7,790 nucleotides of DNA from Chlamydiota bacterium (GCA_027348355.1 DAIEPN010000222.1:1-7790); one strand, 5' to 3'. Shown: positions 1-7,535, counted from the first letter of the stretch. Notes: generated from the letters alone by a model not told the origin. A program made the numbers and translations.

Positions 1-1214
1 TTGACCACAGCTGGCGCGAGGAAAGTTCGAAAGAGGCCAGAGCTTTGCAATCGCAAATTGAAAGTTTAGGTATACCTTTCTATATAGAGACACTTTCGTT
101 TGAAGGCGTAAAAACTAATTGGGAAGAAGTAGCTAGAGAGAAAAGAATAGAATTTTTTAAAAGAATCTATAAAGAAAAAAATATGCAGGCCCTTCTTTTT
201 GCTCATCATGCGGATGATCAAGCTGAAACAGTCCTAAAAAGAATCTTTGAAGGCGCAGATCTGCGGTTTTTAGGAGGGATGCGTCAAATATCCTTACTTC
301 GCGGTATGACACTTTGGCGTCCTATGCTGAGAAATAGGAAAAAAGATCTATGCAGATGGCTGGAGAAGAAAAATTTACAGGCTTTAGTAGATGATTCAAC
401 AAATCGTGATACAAAGTACCTGCGAGCTAGATTTCGGGAAAATACCATTCCTTTTTTAGAAGAGCAGTTTGGAAAAGGAATTACCTCGAACTTAGTAAGG
501 TTGGGGGCTAGAGCTCAAGAAGTAGAAGGTTATGTAAGACGTAAAGTAAATAAATATTTTCTAACTGCTTGCGAAGGTGTTTTTGGAGTTTATTACGATC
601 TAAATCATCTCTATCCGTTAGAGAAGCTGGAAGTGGGATTTTTTATCAAAGAGATTGCTGAAAAGGAATGTTTTTTTCTCTCTTATGAACAAAGGGAGAT
701 CTTAGAAATGGGTCTTTTGACGCTTGCTTCTAATTGCCTTGTACGTGTTTCGCAAGGCGAAGGAAATGTAAAAAAGCTCTTTGTAGACAGAGGAAGGTTA
801 TTTGTCCTTCGAGAAGATGTACCTAGTTTCACATGTCATACATCTCTTTCCTCTTTAGAACTCGAATCGGGAAAATGGAAATTGCAGTTATCTTGTGAAG
901 TACAAAATATAAGTAGCGAAAAAAGGGCCTGCGATTGGAAAGATGTTTGGAAGGGGAAGGCACATGCCTATCTCCCTCAAAAAAAATATGAGCTGATTAG
1001 TAGTTTTCGAGGGTTCCTTCTTCATAAGAGTCGGCAGATTCATCATTTTTGGAACGACAATAAAGTACCCGCTTTTTTTCGTCAGATCTTCCCCTGTATT
1101 GTTGAGGATCAGAGAGTTGCCTACGATTGGTTAACTGGGAAACCCTCTTATTTAGAATGTTCGAATGAAGAAATGCAATTTATATCTCTTGAAATTAAAA
1201 ATATAGAAAATTAA
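1..1214 (+). CDS. tilS: tRNA(Ile)-lysidine synthase TilS, 5'-truncated by window edge
   Basis: TilS uses ATP and lysine to convert C34 of the CAU-anticodon tRNA-Ile into lysidine, so that it is charged with isoleucine and reads AUA; it is a cytoplasmic, normally essential enzyme. The frame is open from base 3 (DHSWREESS...), so the TTG at 45 is not the start: the gene runs in from the left. The SGGxDS PP-loop lies outside the window, probably with about 50-60 N-terminal residues. Visible family motifs are the DHSWREE strand, HHADDQAET (codons from 204), the RPM/R segment near 329, and DDSTNRDTKYLRARFREN (about 390-445), which matches the conserved D-S-N-D-Y-R-R block. The C-terminal part (HHFWNDNKVPAFFRQIFP..., about 1035-1095) resembles the tRNA-binding TilS C-domain. 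It is followed on the same strand by ftsH, the order known in Chlamydia. Identification is firm. Confidence 0.95.
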   Translation, partial: DHSWREESSKEARALQSQIESLGIPFYIETLSFEGVKTNWEEVAREKRIEFFKRIYKEKNMQALLFAHHADDQAETVLKRIFEGADLRFLGGMRQISLLRGMTLWRPMLRNRKKDLCRWLEKKNLQALVDDSTNRDTKYLRARFRENTIPFLEEQFGKGITSNLVRLGARAQEVEGYVRRKVNKYFLTACEGVFGVYYDLNHLYPLEKLEVGFFIKEIAEKECFFLSYEQREILEMGLLTLASNCLVRVSQGEGNVKKLFVDRGRLFVLREDVPSFTCHTSLSSLELESGKWKLQLSCEVQNISSEKRACDWKDVWKGKAHAYLPQKKYELISSFRGFLLHKSRQIHHFWNDNKVPAFFRQIFPCIVEDQRVAYDWLTGKPSYLECSNEEMQFISLEIKNIEN

Positions 1215-1295
1215 AAGACAGATAGAGAGGCCAGGAAAGTCTTAGATAAAGATTTCAAGCTTAAGATTTTGTTTTTTCTTCCTTCGGGAATGTGC

Positions 1296-1324
1296 TTTAC
1301 TAAATTTGTAGAGAGTGGTTTAAT
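1296..1324 (+). promoter_or_regulatory. Candidate sigma70-type (chlamydial sigma66) promoter of ftsH
   Basis: TTTACT (1296-1301, 4 of 6 matches to TTGACA) and TTTAAT (1319-1324, 5 of 6 to TATAAT) are separated by exactly 17 bases. Transcription would start near 1331, leaving a leader of about 30 bases before ftsH. It lies in the 147-base gap between tilS and ftsH, which shows no clear terminator, so read-through from tilS is also possible. Support is by consensus only. Confidence 0.5.
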
Positions 1325-1361
1325 TTTTATTCGTTGTCTGTTTTTAACCTTAAACTTGTGA

Positions 1362-4121
1362 ATGAAAAATATGAATAATGACAAAATGAAACCTGAGCAA
1401 AAAAAGGGGTTACCAGGGGGCTTTTTAATTTTTCTATTGGCCCTAGTATTCCTTATTTTAACAGTGCAAAGCCTTTCAACAGACAAGACCGCCAAAGTTT
1501 CCTTCAGCCATCAAGCTGAACATCTGGTTAATTTGGACTTAATCCAACCGGAGGAGAGTCGGAAAATTTCTCTCAATGACAATCTAGTTACTTTTAGTGG
1601 TAGATTCAGAGATAAACTAACAGAAGAGTCAAAAGCAAGATACCGCTATTTAGAACTTCTAGAGCAGAGCCATGAGCTGCAAGAAGACAAAGAGCGTCTT
1701 TCAGAGAGCTTAGTCACTCTAAAGCAGAATGTTCTCGAAGCTACAGATTTGTTCTTGCACCTCAGCGGCGTTCCTATCCCTAAAAATGGATATCGTGTTG
1801 TTGACCCTGTCTATGACACTTCAGAAAGGGATAATGCCATCATAGTTTATTCTCTATCTCATAAAGAAATTGTAAGCGTTCCGCAGCTCCAGTCAATGGC
1901 GAGCTCGATTTCTTCCACAGATCAGCAGCAAATGAATGCGTTGAGCAAAGAACTCTTATTCGTTTTACAAGGATTCCGCTCTTCTGCTTTAGGAATTGGA
2001 AATCAAACGATCAAAGAACAGTTGAAAGCACTTGAGCAAAAAGTGAGCGATGCTAGCGTTTCTACAACGTTGTCTGGTGAAGAAAAAAATGCAGTTTATA
2101 AACAGACACTTTCAGATCTTGACGGGATCATAGCTGAGCTAAATACCGAAAAACAAGACGTTCGCCTGCTTTCTCTACGCTCCGTACGAAATTATACAGC
2201 AGACCTGCAACAATATAATTATATTGTTGATGAAATAGAAAAAAATACAGTCCAGCTTGAAAAGGCGAGACAACTCGTATCTCAGGTAATCTGGTTCTTT
2301 AATGGAAAAGAAGACTCTACAAGAGCACTGGAAAAAGAAGATTCCGAAGTGTATAACCACTGGTATGTACAAGCAAAGCAAGAGTGGGAAAACTTTGCAA
2401 CAAATAAGGGTGGAGCTTTTAGAGCACCTGACCAACCTCGCAATACAGTACTTGATAAAACTTTTAAAAGTGAAGAGCCTTCTCCAAATTATTTTAGCTA
2501 TCTCCTCACTCTTTTGCCCGTGATCCTTGTGATCGTATCACTCTATTTTGTTTTTTCTAGACAAATGAAGGGAATGGGCGGGGGCGCGATGAATTTTGGA
2601 AAGTCGCCTGCGAAACTAATGACAAAAGAGCAAAATAAAATCACTTTTAAAGATGTTGCAGGATGTGATGAAGCAAAAGAAGAACTACAAGAGATTGTTG
2701 ATTTTCTAAAAGATCCGTCCAAATTTACAGCTCTTGGTGCTCGAATTCCAAAAGGTGTACTTTGCATCGGAGCGCCTGGTACAGGAAAGACCTTGATTGC
2801 GAAAGCAGTCGCTGGTGAAGCCGATAGACCTTTCTTTTCGATTTCCGGATCCGACTTTGTGGAAATGTTTGTAGGGGTGGGAGCAAGCCGTATTCGAGAC
2901 ATGTTCGAGCAAGCTAAAAAAAATGCTCCTTGCATTATTTTTATGGACGAAATCGATGCTGTGGGTCGTCACAGAGGTGCCGGCATAGGTGGAGGACATG
3001 ATGAAAGAGAGCAGACGTTGAACCAGCTCTTAGTTGAAATGGATGGTTTTGATACAAGTGAAGGAGTGATCCTGATTGCAGCTACAAATAGACCGGATGT
3101 TCTTGACAAAGCTCTTCTCCGCCCAGGAAGATTTGATCGACGTATCGTGATCGACCTACCAGATATTAAAGGGCGATATGAAATTTTGAAAGTTCACGCC
3201 CGTAAGATCAAGCTTGATTCTAGTGTTGAGCTAATGAACATTGCTAGAAATACACCCGGAGCTTCGGGAGCCGATCTTGCCAACATCTTAAATGAAGCGG
3301 CTCTCTTAGCTGCGAGAAAGGGGAGAAGGGCAGTTACAGCTCAGGAAGCTATGGAAGCTTGCGATAAGGTTCGTTACGGAAAAGAAAGACGTAGCTTAGA
3401 AATCGATCAAAACGAGAAGAGAACTACGGCGTACCACGAGTCAGGCCATGCGATTATTGCGCTTCTAGTTAAATACGCTGATCCGGTTGAGAAAGTAACG
3501 ATTATCCCAAGAGGTCTTTCATTAGGGGCTACCCACTTTATGCCTAAGAAAAACCGTTTGAGCTACTGGAAAAGAGAGCTGATGGACCAGCTTGCTGTTC
3601 TTATGGGAGGAAGAGTTGCAGAAGAGATCTTTGTTCATGATATTTCAAGTGGCGCCCAAATGGATATTTCTCAAGCTACTAAGCTCGTTCGTAGTATGGT
3701 ATGTGAATGGGGTATGACAGACGCTTTGGGAACAGTTGCGTATGATGAACGCAGTGATAGTGGACAGTACCTTGGCATGGCAGGCTACCATGAGAAAAAC
3801 TATTCTCAAGATACAGCTAAATATATCGATGGCGAAGTTCGTAAGCTATTAGATGAGGCCCTTACAAGAGCTAGGGACATCATCAATACGAACAAAGACA
3901 AAGTAGAGCTGATGACAGAAATGCTCATGGAGTTTGAAACTCTTGATAGAGACGATGTTCTCGATATCATCAACGGTAATTGGGATATCAATAAAAAAAG
4001 AGAGCGCTTAAAGCTTTATGAAGATTTACAGAAAAAAGTTCCGCCTCCACCACCAGCGCCTACGCAGGCTAGAGATTTTCCCTCTTCTGCAAGTGACACA
4101 CCTTCTCCTCAGCCTTTATAA
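1362..4121 (+). CDS. ftsH: ATP-dependent zinc metalloprotease FtsH, long chlamydial form
   Basis: FtsH is a hexameric membrane-anchored AAA+ protease that extracts and degrades misassembled membrane proteins and some short-lived cytoplasmic regulators. Order of parts: TM1 at residues 20-38; a periplasmic region of about 340 residues with coiled-coil-like stretches near 88-130 and 210-275; TM2 at 378-400; AAA domain with Walker A GAPGTGKT (470-477), Walker B IIFMDEID (D529, E530), second region of homology ending RPGRFDRR (arginine fingers R590, R593); peptidase with HESGH (zinc ligands H692, H696, catalytic E693) and D768 as the third ligand. The tail is proline-rich (VPPPPPAP). All catalytic residues are present. 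At 919 residues it is far longer than E. coli FtsH (647); the extra length is nearly all periplasmic, as in chlamydial FtsH. The ATG at 1362 has no clear Shine-Dalgarno; ATG 1371 or 1386 are possible alternative starts. Confidence 0.97.
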   Translation: MKNMNNDKMKPEQKKGLPGGFLIFLLALVFLILTVQSLSTDKTAKVSFSHQAEHLVNLDLIQPEESRKISLNDNLVTFSGRFRDKLTEESKARYRYLELLEQSHELQEDKERLSESLVTLKQNVLEATDLFLHLSGVPIPKNGYRVVDPVYDTSERDNAIIVYSLSHKEIVSVPQLQSMASSISSTDQQQMNALSKELLFVLQGFRSSALGIGNQTIKEQLKALEQKVSDASVSTTLSGEEKNAVYKQTLSDLDGIIAELNTEKQDVRLLSLRSVRNYTADLQQYNYIVDEIEKNTVQLEKARQLVSQVIWFFNGKEDSTRALEKEDSEVYNHWYVQAKQEWENFATNKGGAFRAPDQPRNTVLDKTFKSEEPSPNYFSYLLTLLPVILVIVSLYFVFSRQMKGMGGGAMNFGKSPAKLMTKEQNKITFKDVAGCDEAKEELQEIVDFLKDPSKFTALGARIPKGVLCIGAPGTGKTLIAKAVAGEADRPFFSISGSDFVEMFVGVGASRIRDMFEQAKKNAPCIIFMDEIDAVGRHRGAGIGGGHDEREQTLNQLLVEMDGFDTSEGVILIAATNRPDVLDKALLRPGRFDRRIVIDLPDIKGRYEILKVHARKIKLDSSVELMNIARNTPGASGADLANILNEAALLAARKGRRAVTAQEAMEACDKVRYGKERRSLEIDQNEKRTTAYHESGHAIIALLVKYADPVEKVTIIPRGLSLGATHFMPKKNRLSYWKRELMDQLAVLMGGRVAEEIFVHDISSGAQMDISQATKLVRSMVCEWGMTDALGTVAYDERSDSGQYLGMAGYHEKNYSQDTAKYIDGEVRKLLDEALTRARDIINTNKDKVELMTEMLMEFETLDRDDVLDIINGNWDINKKRERLKLYEDLQKKVPPPPPAPTQARDFPSSASDTPSPQPL

Positions 4122-4137
4122 ACTGAGGTAAAGGAGG

Positions 4138-4169
4138 AGAAAAGTAGCGTAACTTTGCGCTACTTTTCT
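4138..4169 (+). terminator. Hairpin terminator between convergent genes
   Basis: A perfect 12-bp stem (4138-4149 with 4158-4169, core AAAAGTAGCG / CGCTACTTTT) closes an 8-base loop. On the plus strand it is followed by TATTAG and seven T (4177-4183), 17 bases after the ftsH stop. The A-rich and T-rich flanks of the stem itself let it also act on the minus strand, where it overlaps the stop codon (4160-4162) of the facing gene, although no T-run follows there. The plus-strand role is the stronger one. Confidence 0.75.
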
Positions 4170-5359
4170 ATATTAGTTTTTTTATTTTGCATATGCTGCA
4201 TACACATTATTGCGATACTGAGGATGACTCGGTTAGACTGCTCCTTGTTCCCCATAGACGTTGCTAAGATCAATTTAGCAAGGTTTGCATATTTTGCATT
4301 TGCTTCGCTCACACATTTAGGAAGATAACCATACCTGTTCAAAAGTCCAATGCTCAAAATAGCCAGACTTGCTGTCCCTGTTTTACGCTTGCCCATATAC
4401 AGGAGAGATACTGCCGCAGCGATTGCAAAGCCTTGGCTTATCTCTCCACTATGGTTACTTAAGAAACGTGTTATGGAACGAACTCTCGGACTTCCTATTT
4501 CCATATGGTTGCATGCTGCGACCACGGCAGGTGTTAAAACGAGAGCTGCTTTTACAGGAGTTGGTATTTTTCCCTGTTTCGCAAGGTTCATTGCTTGCTG
4601 GGCAAATACAAGAGCCGTATAGGCTTGAAGCATCTGATAAATCGCTTTTTGCGCAACTAAAGTAGTCGGGATTTTTTCTCCAGAAGCTTCTATTTTACTG
4701 ATATCTCTTTGGGTCAACACCTCTGCGTCGCCAGCTGTCGTCATATCAAGAGCATCTATTGCCCCAGCTATAAATGAATCAGGTATTGTTGGGGCCACTT
4801 GCTGCACAGAACTTTCAGCAGAAGTAGGCTCAGCTACTAGAGTGGAATCTACTTTTGTGTTTGTCAAAGTGGAAGCTGCCAAGTTTGTTATATTGTCTTT
4901 ATTACTCCATAGTAGATAGGCGCCAACTCCCATTGATGCTTTGATCATGATATCTTTAACGCCTTCCTGTTTCAAAATGGCTATAGTTACAAAGGTCATA
5001 GAGACGCCACCTGCAACAAAATGGCCAAAAAATAAAAGTGCAACTGTTGAGACAGAACTTGATACAATATAGAATTTTTCTGAATTCGTGCTAACAAGTT
5101 CCTTTACGTATACCGAGCCTTGTCTTGTTATTTCATATTTTTCTCCTACACTTGCCGCCATGACGATAAGAGGGGGGACAAAAGAGATGGCTCGAAATTC
5201 AAGAGGCATTGCAGCTTCTGCAGTTGCAAACATTGCTTTTTCCGTAATGGCTGTTGCCCCAGCTGACATAGCGCAATTGGATACTACCACAGCAACGTTA
5301 TCTTTAAAGACTTGGAAGAATCCATCTACAAGTAAACTTCCGACTGTTGAACTAGACAT
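4160..5359 (-). CDS. Hypothetical multi-pass membrane protein, possibly Inc-like
   Basis: I do not recognise this 399-residue protein. The start is well supported: ATG at 5359 is preceded by AAAGGGG with a 5-base spacer. The N-terminus is not a cleavable signal peptide. Hydrophobic stretches lie near residues 57-71, 98-128 (two segments split by a short glycine-containing turn), 138-150, 269-284, 309-322, 329-341 and 375-388, so it is probably integral to a membrane. The middle (about 155-230) is polar, Ser/Thr/Ala-rich and likely soluble. The bilobed 98-128 segment recalls chlamydial inclusion-membrane (Inc) proteins, which are inserted in the inclusion membrane after type III secretion; that is inference from hydrophobicity only. 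It lies downstream of the broken kinase gene on the same strand but 318 bases away and behind a terminator, so it is probably transcribed alone. It converges on ftsH. Coding status is good, function unknown. Confidence 0.8.
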   Translation of the reverse strand: MSSSTVGSLLVDGFFQVFKDNVAVVVSNCAMSAGATAITEKAMFATAEAAMPLEFRAISFVPPLIVMAASVGEKYEITRQGSVYVKELVSTNSEKFYIVSSSVSTVALLFFGHFVAGGVSMTFVTIAILKQEGVKDIMIKASMGVGAYLLWSNKDNITNLAASTLTNTKVDSTLVAEPTSAESSVQQVAPTIPDSFIAGAIDALDMTTAGDAEVLTQRDISKIEASGEKIPTTLVAQKAIYQMLQAYTALVFAQQAMNLAKQGKIPTPVKAALVLTPAVVAACNHMEIGSPRVRSITRFLSNHSGEISQGFAIAAAVSLLYMGKRKTGTASLAILSIGLLNRYGYLPKCVSEANAKYANLAKLILATSMGNKEQSNRVILSIAIMCMQHMQNKKTNIEK

Positions 5360-5415
5360 TTTTACCCCTTTCTATTTACATAGATCAATTGTTAGCACTT
5401 AATAATTTTTTTGTT

Positions 5416-5445
5416 ATTATAAATAAAAAATCTATCATTATATAA
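5416..5445 (-). promoter_or_regulatory. Weak candidate promoter of the membrane protein gene
   Basis: On the minus strand, TATAAT (5421-5416) lies 18 bases downstream of TTATAT (5445-5440, a poor -35 match) and about 57 bases before the ATG at 5359. A second TATAAT is at 5442-5437. In a region this AT-rich, perfect -10 hexamers arise by chance, so this is only a plausible position. Confidence 0.25.
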
Positions 5446-5519
5446 TTAAAAATCTAACATAAATATGAATTGATATATTATTAAATTATGATTAGTTATT
5501 AATTAATATAATTAAAAAT
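5441..5519. repeat. Short direct repeat TATAATTAAAAAT
   Basis: Two identical 13-base copies at 5441-5453 and 5507-5519, 66 bases apart start to start, in the AT-rich gap. An 11-base partial copy is at 5658-5668. They may be chance in low-complexity sequence or remnants of a small duplication; no function is evident. Confidence 0.35.
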
Positions 5520-5609
5520 TTAATTTACAAAGGTGTGTAGAGTTAAAAAAAATTATATGGAAAGGGCGGCTTATTGAGGTGTTGAAAATAGGGATTCCTT
5601 TTTCAGAGA

Positions 5610-5644
5610 GAAAATAAAGCCCCTCTGATTATATCTAGAGAGGG
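5610..5644 (-). terminator. Intrinsic terminator after the kinase gene
   Basis: Read on the minus strand: CCCTCT (5644-5639), a 12-base loop, AGAGGG (5626-5621), then GCTTTATTTTC. The 6-bp stem followed by a T-rich stretch has the form of a rho-independent terminator. It lies 34 bases after the TGA (5680-5678) that ends the restored kinase frame, which supports that TGA, rather than the TAA at 5931-5933, as the original gene end. Confidence 0.5.
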
Positions 5645-5930
5645 TATCTGAAAAATCTAATTAAAAATGTACTTAAATCAAGCCGAGATCGTGTCTGATC
5701 TTGGATATCGTTCTTCCTTAATTTTAAGGAACTTAGCAAGAGTTTCTTTGGCATCTAATCGAGTATCTGGATTTACATCCAATAACGCTCTCTTAAGATC
5801 CCAGAGCTTTTTAAGAAAGGCTCCGTCAGCGTTATTAGGTAATTTCAATCCATTTATAAGAGATGTAAGATCTTGATTAACAGTTTCTTGTGATAATTTA
5901 GCAATGTCCTTATCAGGTAGAGAATCATCA

Positions 5931-6371
5931 TTAAGGTTGGCATTTTTGAAGAAATTTTCCAGAAACGCTAGAGGGGGGGGGGATCTCTAAACCCTGTGTT
6001 TCCTTTTTCCTTGATGTATACCCTGCCAGAATGGCAACAAATACGAGCCCTAAGTCCCACATATCCTTTTTTTGCGCATATTTTTTATTTTGCTCTACTG
6101 TATCGGCAGTATTATGATCAGATAAGATAAAGCGCATAGCTTCAGGAGAGAGAAAGCCCGGTGTTCCACCAAAACCTTCAAGTCTGCACGCCATTCCTAA
6201 ATCAGAATGAATCGCCTCATATCTTTTTTTATCTGGATTTGACTCATCTTCGCACATACGAACTAGGACGTTATTTGTTTTCACATCAGAAGAATAAGCT
6301 GGAAAGTCTTTCTCTGTATAGATCTGTCCGTCAGTGTGGTACATATAACTAGGAACTCGGTACTCATGCAA
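5931..6371 (-). pseudogene. Middle fragment of the kinase gene: catalytic core
   Basis: This open frame continues in phase from the upstream fragment after the TAA. The reading just upstream (ESVKLWKTLSGLFHLHEYR) is clearly kinase sequence, so the TTG at 6371 is not a true start and no Shine-Dalgarno precedes it. The fragment holds SDVKTNNVLV, HSDLGMA, GTPGFLSPEAM and DMWDLGLVF: the catalytic loop, metal-binding loop, activation-segment end and helix F. After the C-tract it reads about 14 unrelated residues to TAA at 5931-5933. Without the N-lobe it cannot bind ATP normally. I do not regard it as a separate gene. Confidence 0.75.
5973..5982 (-). repeat. Homopolymer of ten C (minus strand) at the frameshift site
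   Basis: Ten G on the plus strand, read as C10 in the kinase gene, at codons 496-499. With ten C the frame ends at 5931; with nine or twelve it continues through the kinase C-terminus to 5678. Such tracts change length by slipped-strand mispairing, and poly-C/poly-G tracts are known switches in some chlamydial pmp genes. They are also a common place for sequencing error. Confidence 0.9.
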
Positions 6372-6425
6372 ATGAAAAAGACCAGATAAGGTCTTCCATA
6401 ACTTGACACTTTCGTAAAGGATCGT

Positions 6426-7469
6426 TTAATTCTGAATTACCAACCAAAATGGAAAGGGTTCCATATAATGGGGTTCAATAATCTGTTTCTCCCTCGGATG
6501 TTTAACTGAATCGAGCCAAATAATGTTTGAAGGTAATCCTCTTTTAGGGTTAGCTGAAAAATGCTTGAGAAGCTCTTCTTCCATTTTACTTGAACATCTT
6601 TTAATCGCAAACCAAGAGGATCGTACCATATTCCAAACTCTTCGAACTGCTCTTTCTCCTCCTCGACCAATGACTTCTTTAGAAATAATGAGAATTCTCT
6701 CCACGTTTTTTTCTGAAAACGTGAAGTGAATTGTAAGAGGAATAGAAAAGGATAGAGCTTTGGTAAAAAGGGATGAGATTGGTGATTTTTGCAAAACTTG
6801 TAGATACTTTTCTTTTGTAGCTGCGTTTTTTGAAAACTTTACTTTATAGGTAAAGAGTTGTACTGTTTTTGTGAGAGTGCTTTGAGGTGTGATTTTCTTA
6901 AGGGGTCCTACAACAGCTTTTTCTATTTGATTTTTTCCTGTTTCATCAAGACCTATAGCCTCTAAATCTTTTGGGAATTTAAGCGACACAGTAGTTACTA
7001 CTTGTTTTGAATCTACAGCATCAGCCACGCTTTTAGGTCTACTACTTTGACACGAAGTAGGAAGCAGGTTGTAGAGTAGTTCTATTTGCGTGTATATTAA
7101 ATCTTCGTGCTTTTGATGTGTTTTCTCGTTTAATTTGGTAAATATGTCCACAGATTTATTGAAAATACGATAAGGCTCGATCTCAAGTATTTTAAAATGT
7201 TCATTATGCGCTTGGCATTGCTCTAGGAACTTTTGTGCAACTTTTTCAACACGGGCATGATTGAAAATAACTATTTCTTTTCCCAGATAATAGGTGACTG
7301 TATCTTGTAGCCAAAGGACACACCATCTCATGCACCAAGAAATACCCGATTTCTGGATGACATTGAGCCCTTCATCGATAATTAGGCCAGAGCCTTTTTC
7401 TGAAGCACTTAAAAATTTGTTTAGCTGAGCTTCGAATTCAGTGAAAGCGAGTTTAGTTGTCGTTGTCAT
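6426..7469 (-). CDS. 5' fragment of the kinase gene: unknown N-terminal region plus kinase N-lobe
   Basis: This 347-residue frame is the only part of the locus that can be translated from the original ATG. Its first 262 residues show no family I recognise. They include an aromatic, cysteine-containing stretch (SGISWCMRWCVLWLQ, 41-55) and charged, probably helical segments near 64-135. The end carries the ATP-binding N-lobe: GRGGERAV (268-275), K290 in FAIKR, EEELLKHF. It then stops at TAA 6428-6426, before any catalytic-loop residue, so the product could not phosphorylate anything. Upstream there is only a weak, distant purine-rich stretch (AGGATAGG, about 12 bases before ATG), and just 64 bases separate this start from the divergent transposase. 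It may be expressed as a truncated remnant; more likely it is dead. Confidence 0.6.
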   Translation of the reverse strand: MTTTTKLAFTEFEAQLNKFLSASEKGSGLIIDEGLNVIQKSGISWCMRWCVLWLQDTVTYYLGKEIVIFNHARVEKVAQKFLEQCQAHNEHFKILEIEPYRIFNKSVDIFTKLNEKTHQKHEDLIYTQIELLYNLLPTSCQSSRPKSVADAVDSKQVVTTVSLKFPKDLEAIGLDETGKNQIEKAVVGPLKKITPQSTLTKTVQLFTYKVKFSKNAATKEKYLQVLQKSPISSLFTKALSFSIPLTIHFTFSEKNVERILIISKEVIGRGGERAVRRVWNMVRSSWFAIKRCSSKMEEELLKHFSANPKRGLPSNIIWLDSVKHPREKQIIEPHYMEPFPFWLVIQN

Positions 7470-7506
7470 AAATGAACGAACCTATCCTAATAAAATTTTA
7501 AATGAT

Positions 7507-7535
7507 ATGATTTCTCCTTTTTGGAGGTAAATCAT
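7507..7535 (+). promoter_or_regulatory. Hairpin hiding the transposase ribosome binding site
   Basis: ATGATTT (7507-7513) pairs with AAATCAT (7529-7535) and CTCC (7514-7517) with GGAG (7523-7526), with a 2-base bulge and a TTTTT loop (7518-7522). The 3' arm contains the Shine-Dalgarno GGAGG (7523-7527) and the probable start codon. In a transcript entering from outside the element, the structure would block initiation, as is known for IS10 and IS50. Function here is inferred. Confidence 0.45.

Larger units (their letters stand above)
5360..5677. other. AT-rich intergenic region, no gene seen
   Basis: These 318 bases separate the membrane-protein gene from the end of the kinase pseudogene. 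The part from 5400 to 5530 is almost entirely A and T. It contains the direct repeat TATAATTAAAAAT at 5441-5453 and 5507-5519, with a shorter copy (TAATTAAAAAT) at 5658-5668. The minus-strand promoter of the membrane protein should be in the left half and a terminator for the kinase gene is in the right half. No convincing ORF or structured RNA is apparent. The small plus-strand frame at 5667-5876 is the antisense of the kinase C-terminus and is not a gene. Confidence 0.6.
5678..7469 (-). pseudogene. Ser/Thr protein kinase-like gene broken by a stop and a C-tract frameshift
   Basis: One ancestral gene of 596 codons can be read from ATG 7469 to TGA 5678 if TAA 6426-6428 (codon 348) is ignored and one C is removed from the ten at 5973-5982. 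Residues 1-262 are an unrecognised N-terminal region. The kinase domain follows: glycine loop GRGGERAV (268-275), AIK lysine K290, likely helix-C glutamates at EEE just after it, GLFHLHE, catalytic SDVKTNNVLV with D395, DLG with D423 in place of DFG, GTPGFLSPE with E443, DMWDLG (D469). After the frame is restored come LAFLENFF and a helix ending LLDVNPDTR with the C-lobe arginine R570. Order and spacing fit a bacterial protein kinase of eukaryotic type. The HRD motif reads SSD and an insert of about 24 residues precedes it. Two independent lesions favour a pseudogene; sequencing error in the C-tract or phase variation remain possible. Confidence 0.85.

Noticed and set aside
1211..1495. Minus-strand open frame across the tilS-ftsH gap
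   Set aside because: It overlaps the ftsH start and the candidate promoter and shows no family signature.
4350..4665. Overlapping plus-strand open frames within the membrane-protein gene
   Set aside because: They are antisense to a well-supported gene and no recognisable family motif appears in either.
5392..5400. TTAGCACTT, resembling the left half of a CIRCE element (HrcA operator)
   Set aside because: The matching GAGTGCTAA half is absent at the required 9-base spacing, and the neighbouring gene is not a chaperone.
5400..5530. AT-rich region considered as a replication origin or CRISPR leader
   Set aside because: There are no DnaA-box clusters, no regularly spaced repeats and no associated genes; only a few short AT repeats are present.
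5667..5876. Plus-strand open frame of 69 residues
   Set aside because: It is antisense to the restored kinase C-terminal frame and has no family features or clear ribosome binding site.
6437..6670. Minus-strand frame of 77 residues overlapping the kinase N-lobe
   Set aside because: It is an alternative frame of the kinase; the glycine loop and AIK lysine are in the other frame.
6702..6723. Perfect 8-bp inverted repeat CACGTTTT / AAAACGTG
   Set aside because: It lies inside the kinase coding frame with no T-run after it on either strand; no terminator or operator role is supported.
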